Part shown: positions 29,662 to 39,576 of the stretch, one piece after another | Layout of the letters: each line of letters opens with the position of its first letter | Numbering within the stretch: position 1 is the first letter of the stretch | DNA from: Haemophilus parainfluenzae ATCC 33392 | Lineage (GTDB): Bacteria > Pseudomonadota > Gammaproteobacteria > Enterobacterales > Pasteurellaceae | Direction: 5' to 3' | Length of the DNA stretch: 64,000 bases | Assembly (NCBI RefSeq): GCF_031191205.1 | Contig: NZ_CP133470.1 | Span: forward strand, 7,501 to 71,500 | Program-made: the position numbers and the translations under genes | The notes under the pieces: model-generated | What the model saw: the letters and a program-made list of their open reading frames with translations, nothing else | The model's database searches: none | What the model was told of the DNA's origin: nothing

Positions 29662-30597
29662 ATGGCAGGAAATGGTCAAGGCGTTCAATCGCAAGACATT
29701 ATCAAGGTCTCCGCTACGTCTGGTTTTACGCCGGCACCTCAAGCGCGAGATCATAAAGTTGAAGTAGCAAAATTAATCGATGTATCCACCTGTATTGGTT
29801 GTAAAGCCTGTCAGGTGGGCTGTTCAGAGTGGAATGATATCCGCTCTGACGTCAATGCAAAATGTGTGGGGATCTACGATAACCCAGTAGATCTCAATGC
29901 AAAAGCATGGACGGTAATGCGCTTTAACGAAGTAGAAGAAAATGATCGTTTAGAATGGTTAATCCGTAAAGATGGTTGTATGCACTGTTCAGAACCAGGC
30001 TGTTTAAAAGCTTGTCCTGCACCTGGTGCAATCATCCAGTATGCGAACGGTATCGTGGATTTCCAATCTGATAAATGTATCGGTTGTGGTTACTGTATCG
30101 CAGGTTGTCCGTTCAACATTCCACGTATGAACCCAGACGACAACCGCGTGTACAAATGTACCCTTTGTGTGGATCGTGTTTCTGTAGGCCAAGAACCTGC
30201 TTGCGTGAAAACATGTCCAACCGGTGCAATTCGTTTTGGTTCTAAAGAAGAAATGAAACTCTACGCAGAACAACGTGTTGCTGACTTAAAATCACGTGGT
30301 TACGAAAACGCGGGCATCTATGACCCTGAAGGCGTGGGCGGTACACACGTAATGTATGTATTACACCATGCGGATAAACCAGAGCTTTATTCCGGTCTTC
30401 CTAAAGATCCACAAATTGACCTCTCTGTCACTGTGTGGAAAGATATCTTGAAACCGGTAGCAGCTGTGGCAATGGGTGGTTTAGCACTTGCTGAAATTGG
30501 TCACTACTTAGCTGTAGGTCCAAACGTGGAAGAAGATGTAGAAGATCATCACGAAATATTTGAAGAAGAAGATAGAAAAGGGGGCAAAGATGAGTAA
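29662..30597 (+). CDS. fdnH: Formate dehydrogenase iron-sulfur (beta) subunit
   Basis: Carries electrons from FdnG to the membrane cytochrome. The 311-residue protein contains four ferredoxin-type cysteine clusters: [16 protein letters not shown] near residue 45, [14 protein letters not shown] near residue 105, [16 protein letters not shown] near residue 140, and CTLCVDR...[10 protein letters not shown] after it. A single C-terminal membrane helix ([21 protein letters not shown], about residues 265-285) anchors it. It begins one base after the fdnG stop. The acidic/lysine-rich tail overlaps the start of fdnI. Confidence 0.96.
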   Translation: MAGNGQGVQSQDIIKVSATSGFTPAPQARDHKVEVAKLIDVSTCIGCKACQVGCSEWNDIRSDVNAKCVGIYDNPVDLNAKAWTVMRFNEVEENDRLEWLIRKDGCMHCSEPGCLKACPAPGAIIQYANGIVDFQSDKCIGCGYCIAGCPFNIPRMNPDDNRVYKCTLCVDRVSVGQEPACVKTCPTGAIRFGSKEEMKLYAEQRVADLKSRGYENAGIYDPEGVGGTHVMYVLHHADKPELYSGLPKDPQIDLSVTVWKDILKPVAAVAMGGLALAEIGHYLAVGPNVEEDVEDHHEIFEEEDRKGGKDE

Positions 30598-31306
30598 GAT
30601 TGAGATTAGCAATGATACTCGAATCATTCGTCATAGAACGCCTGCTCGTTTTAGCCACTGGCTACTCGTAATCTGCTTCTTTATGACGATGTTCACTGGT
30701 GTAGCATTCTTCTTCCCAGATTTTGCGTGGTTAACTGAGATTTTAGGTACCCCGCAATTGGCGCGAGCAATTCACCCGTTCACCGGTATCATTATGTTTG
30801 TTGCCTTTATTTTCCTTGGCTATCTTTACTGGGATCACAACATTCCAGAGAAAAACGATATCCGCTGGTTAAAAGGCATGCTTGAAGTATTGAAAGGAAA
30901 TGAACACGCTGTTGCTTATAACGGTAAGTATAACCTTGGTCAAAAAATGTTATTCTGGACATTGAACTTGGCAATGGTTACCTTGCTTGTAACTGGCATC
31001 ATTATGTGGCGTCAATTTTTCTCGCACTACTTCTCTATTCCGGTATTACGTTTTGCGATTTTACTTCACTCTTTAAGTGCATTCATGTTGTTCACCGGTA
31101 TCTTGGTACACATGTACATGGCATTCTGGGTAAAAGGCTCCATTCGTGGTATCGTGGAAGGCTGGGTAACCGTTCGCTGGGCGAAAAAACACCACCCGAA
31201 ATGGTATAACGAAGAAGTACTTCCTAAGCTAGAAGAAGACCTTAAAAACGAAGCTGAAGGTAAAAAAGTAAAAACCAAAGCATTGTTCAAAGGTATCAAT
31301 GGCTAA
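30590..31306 (+). CDS. fdnI: Formate dehydrogenase cytochrome b556 (gamma) subunit
   Basis: The 238-residue membrane subunit that passes electrons to quinone. Four hydrophobic helices are visible, with heme-ligand histidines in [16 protein letters not shown] and [20 protein letters not shown] start it at the ATG at 30590 because GGGG lies just upstream; the longer frame from 30560 lies wholly inside fdnH. It overlaps fdnH by 8 bases. A terminator follows, then fdhE. Confidence 0.95.
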   Translation: MSKIEISNDTRIIRHRTPARFSHWLLVICFFMTMFTGVAFFFPDFAWLTEILGTPQLARAIHPFTGIIMFVAFIFLGYLYWDHNIPEKNDIRWLKGMLEVLKGNEHAVAYNGKYNLGQKMLFWTLNLAMVTLLVTGIIMWRQFFSHYFSIPVLRFAILLHSLSAFMLFTGILVHMYMAFWVKGSIRGIVEGWVTVRWAKKHHPKWYNEEVLPKLEEDLKNEAEGKKVKTKALFKGING

Positions 31307-31311
31307 AATCA

Positions 31312-31341
31312 AAAAGTGCGGTTAAAATTGACCGCACTTTT
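31312..31341 (+). terminator. Uptake-signal-pair terminator after fdnI
   Basis: AAAAGTGCGGT and ACCGCACTTTT flank a short A/T loop right after fdnI and are followed by TTCTTATA. fdhE starts 25 bases later, so this may act as an attenuator within the fdn cluster. Confidence 0.8.
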
Positions 31342-31366
31342 TCTTATAAATACTTAAGAGACAATT

Positions 31367-32275
31367 ATGAGTATCAAAATCTTATCTGCAGACGAAATCA
31401 AACAAAAAACGAATTCATACGATATTCCGCCTGTTTTGTTTGCTAACCCTAAAAATCTTTATCAACGTCGTGCAAAACGTTTAAGAGAATTAGCGAAAGA
31501 TCATCCATTGGCTGATTATTTACTCTTTGCTGCAGATGTTGTGGAAAGCCAATTAAGCGTATTTGAAAAAAATCCATTAGAAAAACAGCATTTCGATAAT
31601 TTAGATGAACTTGAACCGTTAAATACTAAAACATTTAAACGCTCAAGTATTTGGATTGAATATCTCAAAGAAATTTTACATAGCATTAAACCAAAAGCAA
31701 ATGAACAGGTTATTGCTACGATTGAGAATCTTGAAAAAGCCTCTGATAAAGAGCTTGAAGAAATGGCTAGCCATCTTTTAAGCCAAGAATTTAATTTAGT
31801 GAGCACCGATAAAGCAGTATTTATTTGGGCTGCGCTTTCTCTTTATTGGTTACAACTGGCTCAACAAATTCCTCATAACAGTCGCCAAGAAGGAACTGAC
31901 AATCTACATTACTGTCCAGTTTGTGGTTCTGCACCAGTGTCAAGTGTTGTCCATATCGGTACTTCACAAGGTTTACGCTATTTGCACTGCAATCTCTGTG
32001 AAAGTGAGTGGAATTTAGTGCGCGCACAATGTACAAACTGCAATGAACACAAAAATCTTGAAATGTGGTCATTAAATGAAGAGCTTGCTCTTGTTCGTGC
32101 AGAAACCTGTGGCGATTGCCAAAGCTACTTAAAAATCATGTTCCAAGAAAAAGATCCGAATGTTGAAGCGGTAGCCGATGATTTAGCATCAATTTTCTTA
32201 GATATTGAAATGGAAGAAAAAGGCTTCGCACGCAGTGGATTAAATCCATTTGTCTTCCCAGCAGAAGAAGTGTAA
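31367..32275 (+). CDS. fdhE: Formate dehydrogenase maturation protein FdhE
   Basis: A cytoplasmic protein needed to make active formate dehydrogenase-N/O; FdhE is thought to act on the enzyme before Tat export. The 302-residue protein has the family's rubredoxin-like metal-binding CxxC motifs: CPVCGSAP near residue 184, CNLCESEW near residue 204, CTNC near residue 221 and CGDC near residue 246. Its helical N-terminal half is typical. It sits directly behind fdnGHI on the same strand, and an inverted uptake-signal pair ends it. Confidence 0.94.
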   Translation: MSIKILSADEIKQKTNSYDIPPVLFANPKNLYQRRAKRLRELAKDHPLADYLLFAADVVESQLSVFEKNPLEKQHFDNLDELEPLNTKTFKRSSIWIEYLKEILHSIKPKANEQVIATIENLEKASDKELEEMASHLLSQEFNLVSTDKAVFIWAALSLYWLQLAQQIPHNSRQEGTDNLHYCPVCGSAPVSSVVHIGTSQGLRYLHCNLCESEWNLVRAQCTNCNEHKNLEMWSLNEELALVRAETCGDCQSYLKIMFQEKDPNVEAVADDLASIFLDIEMEEKGFARSGLNPFVFPAEEV

Positions 32276-32296
32276 TGTCTTACTTTTCAAATAAAC

Positions 32297-32324
32297 AAAG
32301 TGCGGTCAAAATTGACCGCACTTT
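32297..32324. terminator. Uptake-signal-pair terminator between fdhE and rimI
   Basis: AAAGTGCGGTCAA and TTGACCGCACTTT form a perfect 13-bp stem with a two-base AA centre, followed by T on the plus strand and preceded by A-rich sequence. It serves the convergent fdhE (+) and rimI (-). Confidence 0.85.
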
Positions 32325-32330
32325 TTCATG

Positions 32331-32771
32331 CTAGAGATAACATGCCATCACGACAGCATTTTCTCGTCCACCATCTGGTTTCGGATAATAATTCTTACGA
32401 ATATCAACCTCATTAAATCCCAGCTTTTCATAAAGGAAACGAGCAGGATTCGATTCACGCACTTCAAGCCAAAGCGTTTGAATACCTTTCTCTTTAAGCT
32501 TATCCATTAAACCTTGCAATAAAAACGAACCATAGCCCTTTCCTTGTTGAACCGGATCTATCGCAATATTAAATAATGTCGCTTCATCTAATACCGTTTG
32601 GCAAATAGCAAAACCAAGTACTTGCTCTTTTTCCACTAATTTTAGATTAAGATAACGTTCGCCGACATTATTTTTCAAGGTTCCCAATGACCAAGGCACA
32701 AGATGCGCAACTTGTTCAATTTCATATAAGCGATCCATATCGCATTCTTCAATAGGAAATAGAGAAGGCAT
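32331..32771 (-). CDS. rimI: Ribosomal protein S18 alanine N-acetyltransferase
   Basis: A 146-residue GNAT enzyme that acetylates the N-terminal alanine of ribosomal protein S18. The acetyl-CoA loop is VQQGKGYGSFLLQGL (the Q/RxxGxG/A motif), and LWLEVRESNPARFLYEKLGF is the RimI hallmark. The open frame extends ten codons upstream to a TTG, but the ATG at 32771 gives the standard length. It lies 5 bases after holD; holD-rimI is a widely conserved pair. Confidence 0.95.
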   Translation of the reverse strand: MPSLFPIEECDMDRLYEIEQVAHLVPWSLGTLKNNVGERYLNLKLVEKEQVLGFAICQTVLDEATLFNIAIDPVQQGKGYGSFLLQGLMDKLKEKGIQTLWLEVRESNPARFLYEKLGFNEVDIRKNYYPKPDGGRENAVVMACYL

Positions 32772-32776
32772 AATGA

Positions 32777-33181
32777 TTAAATTTGTTGGATTTGTTGCCA
32801 AAGCTCACGCTTAGCTTGGTTATCTTGCTGAAATTGTTGCCAATCAACGGAGCGATAAATACGCTCTGCATTTAAGCAATAAGGCAACGTGCGGTCGATT
32901 TCATCAGCATTTTCAGCTAATAACCAATACCGCACAGAATGTTGTAATGTGATATGTTGAATTTGATCAAAATTCAAACAAAGGCAATCTTCTTTATTTA
33001 ACTCAAGTGCAAGTCGAACATCTGAAAAAAGTGGGGAGTTAGATACATTATCTTTCGCCACCACAATAAATTTCACTTGCTCAGACACACTCACACCAAC
33101 CGCCCCTTGTAATACTTCTGGACGATGGAGCTGCCAACGGGTTATCCCCATTTCATTTAAAAGAAGATTGCGTCTATCCAT
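32777..33181 (-). CDS. holD: DNA polymerase III psi subunit
   Basis: A 134-residue protein with the HolD N-terminus (RRNLLLNEMGITRWQLHRPEVLQGAVGV), which in E. coli binds the chi subunit and links the clamp loader to SSB. The remainder matches the small alpha/beta fold of the family. Its start is only 3 bases after the lipoprotein stop and lacks a strong ribosome-binding sequence, so translation may be coupled. The holD-rimI order is conserved across gamma-proteobacteria. Confidence 0.92.
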   Translation of the reverse strand: MDRRNLLLNEMGITRWQLHRPEVLQGAVGVSVSEQVKFIVVAKDNVSNSPLFSDVRLALELNKEDCLCLNFDQIQHITLQHSVRYWLLAENADEIDRTLPYCLNAERIYRSVDWQQFQQDNQAKRELWQQIQQI

Positions 33182-33184
33182 AGA

Positions 33185-33775
33185 TTAACGAGCGATAGTA
33201 TCTAACGGATAATCTCTTAAACCTTTAACAATCGCTTGTTCTTGCGCTTCAGTTGGTTTTTCTTGATATGCTTTTAAGCTACGGAAAGAAAGAATGTTTT
33301 TCGCTTGATAAACCACGGCGATAAAACGTTGGAAATCTTTACCATCACAAGCATAATAAACATCTGAAGCGTTACCAATTGTTTTTAACTCACATACTTT
33401 TTTGTTTGCATCAAGATATTTTGTCGTTAATGCTGAAACATGTGAAAGGTCTTTTAAGTAGTAGGTTTCACTAGTGATAAATTTACGATTACTACGATCT
33501 ACACTTGCCGCACCACTTAAGAAACGCGGATCTTCTGATTTATCAAAGGCTTTCGTTTGTTTATAGAATTTCTCACCATTAAATGTGACTTCTTCGTTAC
33601 CCTTTTTGATTCGCTCAAATTGCGCATCTAAACTTTGTGCTTGTGCAGCAGGTAATTCAATTTTTGAGCTTGTTGGTAAGGTTGAAGGCTGTTGCTTAGT
33701 GCCTTGAAGTTGTTCGAGTAATTGACAGCCGGACAATAAACTTGCCATGGCGACGGCAGTAATGATTTTTTTCAT
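33185..33775 (-). CDS. Predicted lipoprotein of unknown function
   Basis: A 196-residue protein with a short signal peptide and lipobox (MKKIITAVAMASLLSGC, cysteine at residue 17), so it should be lipid-anchored to a membrane. The following 25 residues are rich in Q, P, S and T, a typical linker. I do not recognise the rest. Two further cysteines (near 128 and 148) could form a disulfide bond. AGGAA precedes the ATG. It is the first gene of an operon with holD and rimI, an odd partner for a replication and a ribosome-modification gene, and is divergent from rsmC. Confidence 0.75.
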   Translation of the reverse strand: MKKIITAVAMASLLSGCQLLEQLQGTKQQPSTLPTSSKIELPAAQAQSLDAQFERIKKGNEEVTFNGEKFYKQTKAFDKSEDPRFLSGAASVDRSNRKFITSETYYLKDLSHVSALTTKYLDANKKVCELKTIGNASDVYYACDGKDFQRFIAVVYQAKNILSFRSLKAYQEKPTEAQEQAIVKGLRDYPLDTIAR

Positions 33776-33862
33776 AAATAATTCCTTAATAAATGCGTCT
33801 AAATCGTTATCTTTTGCTAGAATAATGCATAATTTTAACCAATAAACTACAGGATTTAAAGC

Positions 33863-34855
33863 GTGATTTCTCTCGAAAGCGAAGTTTTACAGCGCCATCT
33901 TCCCTTTTTTAACGGTAAATCAATTCTTCTTGCCGGCGGCATTAACGATGATTTTCCTCAAATATTGCAAAAACATTGTCAATCCGTACAAATTTGGAGC
34001 TGGTATTTTGATTATGCTAAAACCCAAAGTGCGGTCAATTTTGAGGTTGAATTTCAACCACAAGCCGATTTGATTATTTATTATTGGACGAAGAATAAAC
34101 AAGAAGTGAATTTTCAGCTGATGCAACTACTTGCCAAAAGTAAAATTGGTCAAGAAGTGTTGATTATCGGTGAAAATCGTTGCGGTGCCCGTTCAGCTGA
34201 AAAACTGCTTGAACCTTATGGTGAAATTGGCAAAATTGACTCAGCGCGTCGTTGCGGTTTATATCATTTTTCCTTACAAAAACAACCGCACTTTGAGCTT
34301 CAATCTTATTGGAAATGCTACCAAAATGATGCATTAGGCGATCTCCGTATTTACAGCTTGCCGGGTGTATTCAGTGCCAATGAACTTGATAGCGGAACAT
34401 CACTTCTGCTTTCCACTTTAACCTCACCAATTCAAGGTAAAGTGTTAGACGTTGGTTGTGGGGCAGGTGTCATTGGTTCAATGATCAAAAAATATCATCC
34501 GAAAACGGAGGTAACAATGACTGATATTCATGCGATGGCAATTCAATCTGCTCGTCAAACACTGGCAGAAAATCAGCTTGAAGGCAATGTTATCGCAAGC
34601 GATGTGTTTTCCCATATTGAGGGAAAATTTGATCTGATTATTTCAAACCCACCTTTCCACGATGGAATCGATACCGCTTATCGTGCGGTAAAGGAGCTTA
34701 TTCAACAAGCAAAATGGCATTTAACAGCAGGCGGAGAACTGCGTATTGTTGCTAATGCATTTCTGCCCTATCCCGATTTATTAGCACAACATTTCGGTAA
34801 GTTTGACGTACTTGCTCAAACCACTAAATTTAAAGTGTATTCCGTGAGAAATTAA
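33863..34855 (+). CDS. rsmC: 16S rRNA m2G1207 methyltransferase
   Basis: A 330-residue enzyme that methylates G1207 of 16S rRNA. It has two Rossmann-like domains. The active C-terminal one carries the SAM motif VLDVGCGAGVIGSMI near residue 195 and the catalytic NPPFHDG near residue 262, the N-P-P-F tetrad of N2-guanine methyltransferases. The start codon is GTG at 33863, with AGGA 8 bases before it. It is divergent from the lipoprotein-holD-rimI operon, the same order as around rsmC in H. influenzae apart from the lipoprotein. Confidence 0.93.
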   Translation: MISLESEVLQRHLPFFNGKSILLAGGINDDFPQILQKHCQSVQIWSWYFDYAKTQSAVNFEVEFQPQADLIIYYWTKNKQEVNFQLMQLLAKSKIGQEVLIIGENRCGARSAEKLLEPYGEIGKIDSARRCGLYHFSLQKQPHFELQSYWKCYQNDALGDLRIYSLPGVFSANELDSGTSLLLSTLTSPIQGKVLDVGCGAGVIGSMIKKYHPKTEVTMTDIHAMAIQSARQTLAENQLEGNVIASDVFSHIEGKFDLIISNPPFHDGIDTAYRAVKELIQQAKWHLTAGGELRIVANAFLPYPDLLAQHFGKFDVLAQTTKFKVYSVRN

Positions 34856-34865
34856 GGAGAAAACA

Positions 34866-35363
34866 ATGTTTGTAACCAGTTCAGCCATTCAAAATGGTGC
34901 ATTTGAAGACAAATATGGCAAACGCGGCACACAATTTAGCCCAAATGGCATGCCAACCTACTCTATTCCATTTGAAATTCACGATGCCCCTCAAGGCACT
35001 AAATCCTTTGCGGTTGTCTTAGAAGATAAAGATGCGATTACGGCAAGTGGTTTTGTGTGGATTCATTGGCTCATTGCGGATCTTGAACGTACGGTTATCC
35101 AAGAAAATGAAAGCCAAACTGCAACAGATTATGTACAAGGTGCAAATACTTGGGCGAGTAAATTAGGTCAATTTGATATTGAAGAAGCCTCATTCTATGG
35201 TGGTATGGCACCACCAAACTGCTTACATCGTTACGAGCTTATTGTGTATGCGCTCGATACCAAACTTAACCTTAAACCAGGATTCCGTTTCAATGATCTA
35301 CATTTTGCGATGCAAGGGCATATTCTAGATCAAGCTGTGGTGATGGGCACTTATGATGTTTAA
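34866..35363 (+). CDS. YbhB/YbcL-type (PEBP, Raf-kinase-inhibitor-like) protein
   Basis: A 165-residue cytoplasmic protein of the phosphatidylethanolamine-binding protein superfamily. The anion-binding pocket signatures are recognisable: the D-x-D-A-like VLEDKDAITASGFVWIHWLIADL near residue 50 and the later GGMAPPNCLHRYELIVYALD near residue 116. No catalytic role is established for the bacterial members. It begins 10 bases after rsmC with AAGGAG and is probably co-transcribed. A uptake-signal-pair terminator follows. Confidence 0.88.
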   Translation: MFVTSSAIQNGAFEDKYGKRGTQFSPNGMPTYSIPFEIHDAPQGTKSFAVVLEDKDAITASGFVWIHWLIADLERTVIQENESQTATDYVQGANTWASKLGQFDIEEASFYGGMAPPNCLHRYELIVYALDTKLNLKPGFRFNDLHFAMQGHILDQAVVMGTYDV

Positions 35364-35395
35364 TCATTTATAGTTCATCCTAAAAACACCATAAA

Positions 35396-35428
35396 AAATG
35401 ACCGCACTTCAACAAAGTGCGGTCATTT
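35396..35428. terminator. Bidirectional uptake-signal-pair terminator
   Basis: AAATGACCGCACTT (35396-35409) and AAGTGCGGTCATTT (35415-35428) form a 14-bp stem with loop CAACA between the convergent PEBP gene and yeeX. Confidence 0.88.
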
Positions 35429-35439
35429 CTTTTAGGATT

Positions 35440-35793
35440 TTATAACGTGATTTTATTTGATGAATCTTTCACTAATTTCGCGTGGGCTTTTTTCTGTTCT
35501 TTCATCTTATTGCTCGTTTCACGGCGTTGAGTAGAAAGTTCCGCATTGCGAATGTTGTAATCATCTACACGACCTTCATAGTCATCACGCATATTTTCAA
35601 TAATTGCACGAACATCTTCAATACTCATATCATCACGAATATATTGATTTAAGTTATCTAATAATAAGACACGTTTTTGGTTATCACGAATTTTGCGGTT
35701 GTTGTCTTCAATGTCGCGCTTAAGTTTATTTTTTAAACGATATAAACGCACATACTCTAATACTTCTTGGAAGGATTTATTTACATTTCCCAT
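35440..35793 (-). CDS. yeeX: YeeX/DUF496 (UPF0265) family coiled-coil protein
   Basis: A 117-residue, highly charged, helical protein very similar in pattern to E. coli Yee[26 protein letters not shown], then [18 protein letters not shown], then the [17 protein letters not shown] block. The family has no firmly assigned function. The frame extends nine codons upstream to a TTG, but the ATG at 35793 gives the family's N-terminus. It is divergent from serC. Confidence 0.85.
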   Translation of the reverse strand: MGNVNKSFQEVLEYVRLYRLKNKLKRDIEDNNRKIRDNQKRVLLLDNLNQYIRDDMSIEDVRAIIENMRDDYEGRVDDYNIRNAELSTQRRETSNKMKEQKKAHAKLVKDSSNKITL

Positions 35794-35971
35794 GATCGAC
35801 TCTCTCAAAGTTAAAAACAAACTTTAGGTAATGTAGCCTTTTTTTTCGTCTCCGTCAAAAGCTTAAATTTAAATTAATGGATTAGATCAAAAAACTGTTT
35901 GATTTAGTTGATTATCCTATTCGGTAGTGGTAAAAATGAAGAATCTATTCAAAATAAAATAAGGAAACACA

Positions 35972-37054
35972 ATGTCAAAAGTCTTTAATTTTAGTGCTGG
36001 TCCAGCCATGATTTTCCCTGAGGTACTACACAAAGCACAAGCTGAGCTAACTAACTGGCTTGGTCAAGGTGTGTCAGTGATGGAAGTCAGCCACCGTGGC
36101 AAATATTTTATGGAATTGATTACTCAAGCAGAAAAAGATCTGCGCGAAGTGTATAACATTCCAGATAATTATCGCGTGTTATTCCTACAAGGTGGCGCAC
36201 GTGGTCAATTTGCAGCCTTACCGATGAACTTAATTGGTGAGAAAGGCAAAGCACTTTACTTAAATAGCGGTCACTGGTCTGCAACTGCAGCGAAAGAAGC
36301 GCGTAACTTTGCTGAAATTGATGAAATTACCATTGTAGAAAATGGTGATCACACTCGCATTACCAACCTTGATTTCAGTGACATTGCGGAACAATACGAT
36401 TACGTTCACTATTGCCCAAATGAAACCATCAGTGGTGTAGAAATTTTTGATGTACCGAATGTGGGCAATGCGGTACTTGTAGCCGATATGTCATCTAATG
36501 TGCTCTCTCGCGAAATTGATATTAGCAAATTTGGTGTCATTTACGCGGGTGCACAAAAAAATCTTGGCCCAGCAGGGATTACACTTGTGATTATTCGCGA
36601 TGATTTAATTGGTCATGCTCGCCAAGCAACACCATCAATTTGGAATTACGCCACACAGCGTGATGCAGACTCAATGATCAATACCCCGCCAACATTTGCT
36701 TGGTATCTCTGTTCATTGGTTTTCAAACACATTCAAGCGATTGGTGGCTTAAAAGAAATTGCTAAACGCAATGCGGAGAAAGCGCAAACCCTTTACGATT
36801 ATATTGATAGCAGCAAACTCTATCGTAACGTCGTGGCTAAAGAAAACCGTTCAACCATGAATGTCACATTTGTGACAGGCAATCCTGAACTTGATGCTAA
36901 GTTTGTTGCGGAATCTACAGCTGCAGGTCTTCAAGCCTTAAAAGGTCACAAAGTGTTAGGTGGTATGCGTGCATCTATCTACAATGCAATGCCATTAGAA
37001 GGTGTACTAGCGCTTATTGAATTCATGAAAAAATTTGAAGCTGAAAACAGCTAA
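35972..37054 (+). CDS. serC: Phosphoserine aminotransferase
   Basis: A PLP enzyme making phosphoserine for serine synthesis and 4-phosphohydroxythreonine for vitamin B6 synthesis. The 360-residue protein starts FNFSAGPAMIFPEVL, the SerC signature. Other key regions are LFLQGGARGQFAALPMN (substrate/phosphate binding) and the PLP-lysine motif YAGAQKNLGPAG near residue 195. It is followed by hisC, another class I/V aminotransferase. Confidence 0.97.
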   Translation: MSKVFNFSAGPAMIFPEVLHKAQAELTNWLGQGVSVMEVSHRGKYFMELITQAEKDLREVYNIPDNYRVLFLQGGARGQFAALPMNLIGEKGKALYLNSGHWSATAAKEARNFAEIDEITIVENGDHTRITNLDFSDIAEQYDYVHYCPNETISGVEIFDVPNVGNAVLVADMSSNVLSREIDISKFGVIYAGAQKNLGPAGITLVIIRDDLIGHARQATPSIWNYATQRDADSMINTPPTFAWYLCSLVFKHIQAIGGLKEIAKRNAEKAQTLYDYIDSSKLYRNVVAKENRSTMNVTFVTGNPELDAKFVAESTAAGLQALKGHKVLGGMRASIYNAMPLEGVLALIEFMKKFEAENS

Positions 37055-37080
37055 TTATCCTGGTTAATTAAACTCAACGT

Positions 37081-37098
37081 GCGGGCTGAAAGGCCCGC
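37081..37098 (+). terminator. GC-rich hairpin between serC and hisC
   Basis: GCGGGC (37081-37086) and GCCCGC (37093-37098) form a 6-bp stem followed by TCGTCTTTAT. With only a weak T tract it looks more like an attenuator or mRNA-end stabiliser than a full terminator, and serC and hisC may be partly co-transcribed. Confidence 0.5.
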
Positions 37099-37119
37099 TC
37101 GTCTTTATAAGGAAAGCAT

Positions 37120-38229
37120 ATGCAATACATCAACGTTGCCAATCAAGGCGTAAAATCTCTTTCACCTTATCAAGCCGGAAAACCTATCGAAGAACTCGAA
37201 CGCGAATTAGGCATTACGGATATCGTTAAACTGGCCTCAAATGAAAACCCTTTCGGCTTTCCTGAAAGTGCGAAAAAAGCCATTCAAGCCCAACTTGATC
37301 ATTTAACTCGCTACCCTGATGCAAATGGTTTTGAACTTAAAACAGCTATTGCAAAAAAATTTGGTGTGCAACCAAACCAAATCACCCTTGGCAATGGTTC
37401 TAACGATTTATTAGAGCTCTTTGCTCATACCTTTGCGGGTGAGCATGATGAAGTGATTTATTCACAATATGCTTTTATTGTTTACCCTTTAGTGACGAAA
37501 GCTATTAATGCCGTCGCAAAAGAAATCCCCGCTAAAGATTGGGGACATGATTTAAACGGATTTTTGACCGCACTTTCAGATAAAACCAAACTGATTTTTA
37601 TTGCCAATCCCAACAATCCAACGGGGAATTTCTTAACTGAAGCTGAATTGGATGCTTTCTTGGCCAAAGTACCTGAAAATGTGATTGTGGTACTAGATGA
37701 AGCGTATACTGAATTTACTCATCCAAATGAACGCGTTAATTCTTTTGCATTACTGGAAAAATATCCGAACCTTATCGTTTCACGCTCTCTATCAAAAGCT
37801 TATGGACTTGCAGGTTTACGCATTGGCTACGCGGTCTCTAATCCTGAAATTGCAGATTTATTAAACCGTGTTCGTCAGCCATTTAACTGTAACAGTCTCG
37901 CTTTAACCAGCGCGATTGCAGTGATGAACGATGACGCTTTTGTGGAAAAAGTGGCGGAAAATAATCGCCAAGAAATGAAACGTTATGAAACCTTCTGTCA
38001 ACAATATGGCTTAGACTTTATTCCGTCTAAAGGTAACTTTATTACCATTGATTTTAAACAACCTGCTGCACCAATTTATGATGCATTATTGCGTGAAGGC
38101 GTGATTGTACGCCCAATTGCAGGTTATGGCATGCCAAATCACTTGCGCATCAGCATTGGCTTACCGCAAGAAAATGACAAATTTTTTACGGCACTTAAAA
38201 AAGTGCTTAATTTAGGAAATGAGAAATAG
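37120..38229 (+). CDS. hisC: Histidinol-phosphate aminotransferase
   Basis: A 369-residue class II PLP aminotransferase. It starts [25 protein letters not shown], has [10 protein letters not shown] near residue 36 and the PLP-lysine motif [17 protein letters not shown] near residue 222. It makes histidinol phosphate from imidazole acetol phosphate; HisC-type enzymes can also act on aromatic amino acids. Its place outside a his operon, behind serC, matches the second hisC copy (hisC2) of H. influenzae, so a second paralogue may exist elsewhere. tpx follows after 8 bases. Confidence 0.93.
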   Translation: MQYINVANQGVKSLSPYQAGKPIEELERELGITDIVKLASNENPFGFPESAKKAIQAQLDHLTRYPDANGFELKTAIAKKFGVQPNQITLGNGSNDLLELFAHTFAGEHDEVIYSQYAFIVYPLVTKAINAVAKEIPAKDWGHDLNGFLTALSDKTKLIFIANPNNPTGNFLTEAELDAFLAKVPENVIVVLDEAYTEFTHPNERVNSFALLEKYPNLIVSRSLSKAYGLAGLRIGYAVSNPEIADLLNRVRQPFNCNSLALTSAIAVMNDDAFVEKVAENNRQEMKRYETFCQQYGLDFIPSKGNFITIDFKQPAAPIYDALLREGVIVRPIAGYGMPNHLRISIGLPQENDKFFTALKKVLNLGNEK

Positions 38230-38237
38230 GAGCTTTT

Positions 38238-38735
38238 ATGAGCAAAGTAACAATGATGGGCAATCCCATTGAAGTAAGCGGTAACTTTCCAAAAAAAGGG
38301 GAAAAAGTAACCGCACTTACACTCACCAATAAAGAACTTGCTGACGTCACGCTTGATGCTTATGCAGGAAAACGCAAGGTCTTAAATATTTTCCCGAGTA
38401 TTGATACAGGTGTATGTGCAACTTCTGTTCGTAAATTCAATCAACAAGCGGCTAATTTAAAGAATGCCGTGGTACTTTGTATTTCAGCGGACTTACCTTT
38501 TGCACAAGCACGATTCTGCGGTGCGGAAGGTATTGAGAACGTAGAAACACTTTCTACTTTCCGTCATAAAGAAGTTCATGAAAACTTAGGCGTAAACATC
38601 ACAACAGGTCCAATCGCAGGTTTAACCGCACGTTCAGTGATTGTTTTAGATGAAAACAACAACGTATTACATAGTGAACTGGTTTCTGAAATTAAAGATG
38701 AGCCAAATTATGAAGCTGCGCTAGCTGCACTATAA
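38238..38735 (+). CDS. tpx: Thiol peroxidase
   Basis: A 165-residue atypical 2-Cys peroxiredoxin that reduces hydroperoxides using thioredoxin. The peroxidatic cysteine is in [15 protein letters not shown] (about residue 59) and the resolving cysteine in [12 protein letters not shown] (about residue 93). AGGAG overlaps the hisC stop codon, so hisC and tpx form a transcript with coupled translation. Confidence 0.96.
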   Translation: MSKVTMMGNPIEVSGNFPKKGEKVTALTLTNKELADVTLDAYAGKRKVLNIFPSIDTGVCATSVRKFNQQAANLKNAVVLCISADLPFAQARFCGAEGIENVETLSTFRHKEVHENLGVNITTGPIAGLTARSVIVLDENNNVLHSELVSEIKDEPNYEAALAAL

Positions 38736-38740
38736 TGAAT

Positions 38741-38767
38741 AAGGCGCTTTTTTATAGAAAGCGCCTT
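38741..38767. terminator. Bidirectional terminator after tpx
   Basis: AAGGCGCTTT (38741-38750) and AAAGCGCCTT (38758-38767) form a 10-bp stem, with T-rich sequence after it on the plus strand. The convergent Cof-type gene ends a few bases away. Confidence 0.9.
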
Positions 38768-38772
38768 TTTAT

Positions 38773-39558
38773 TTATTCAGGAAAAATCTCATTCAATATT
38801 AATGCAATTCCATCATCATTATGCGAAGCAGTGACACGATTAGCAGCTTGTTTAATTTCATCAGGTGCATTGGCCATTGCCACGCCTAATCCTACGCTTT
38901 CTAGCATATCTAAATCGTTAAAGTTATCACCGAAAGCAACACATTCTTCCATCTTCACATGAAAGTAATCTTCGAGAAAACGTACGGCATTGCCTTTTGT
39001 CGCGGATTTATGCATCACTTCAAGGAAATTCGCATGAGAACGGCAAATGCTTAAATGCGGGAATTTCTCTTTCAAGATTTGCTCAATACCAATCACTTCA
39101 TCTGTTTCACCAATGATTTGGATTTTATGCGGAGAATAAACCACACTTTCATCATAAGGATCAATCTGGATGCCCGTTACGCTACGTTCATAAATCACCC
39201 ATTTATTATCTAAATCTCGAGCAACGCAATCATCATAGGTATAATAATTGACACCTAACGCAGGATGATCTGCTAATACTTGGTTAATGGCTTGGATATC
39301 AGCGGGATCAATTTGTACCGAATAAATAGGCGTGGCGTTCTTATCTAAAATCAAGGCGCCACTAAATGCCACAATGATGTTGTAATTTTCAATGAGTTTC
39401 GCATAAGGCCAAATACCAAGCGGTGAACGAGCAGAAATAGGTGTAAATGGAATACCTTGGTTTGTAATACGTTGAATTGCATCTAAGGTTTTAGGCGAAA
39501 TTCGATGATCCGACGTTAATAAGGTACCATCAAAATCGCTGAATACGGCTTTATACAT
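38773..39558 (-). CDS. Cof-type HAD-superfamily phosphatase
   Basis: A 261-residue haloacid-dehalogenase hydrolase of the Cof/IIB class. Motif I is FSDFDGTLL (nucleophile Asp9 and Asp11), motif II is PISAR near residue 40, the motif III lysine is TKGNAVRFL near residue 191, and motif IV is FGDNFNDLDML near residue 212. The cap domain lies between. Members dephosphorylate sugar phosphates, pyridoxal phosphate or similar small molecules, and the actual substrate cannot be told. GGAGC precedes the ATG. It is 18 bases downstream of ybeY. Confidence 0.9.
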   Translation of the reverse strand: MYKAVFSDFDGTLLTSDHRISPKTLDAIQRITNQGIPFTPISARSPLGIWPYAKLIENYNIIVAFSGALILDKNATPIYSVQIDPADIQAINQVLADHPALGVNYYTYDDCVARDLDNKWVIYERSVTGIQIDPYDESVVYSPHKIQIIGETDEVIGIEQILKEKFPHLSICRSHANFLEVMHKSATKGNAVRFLEDYFHVKMEECVAFGDNFNDLDMLESVGLGVAMANAPDEIKQAANRVTASHNDDGIALILNEIFPE

Positions 39559-39576
39559 AATTGCTCCAAATCGTCA

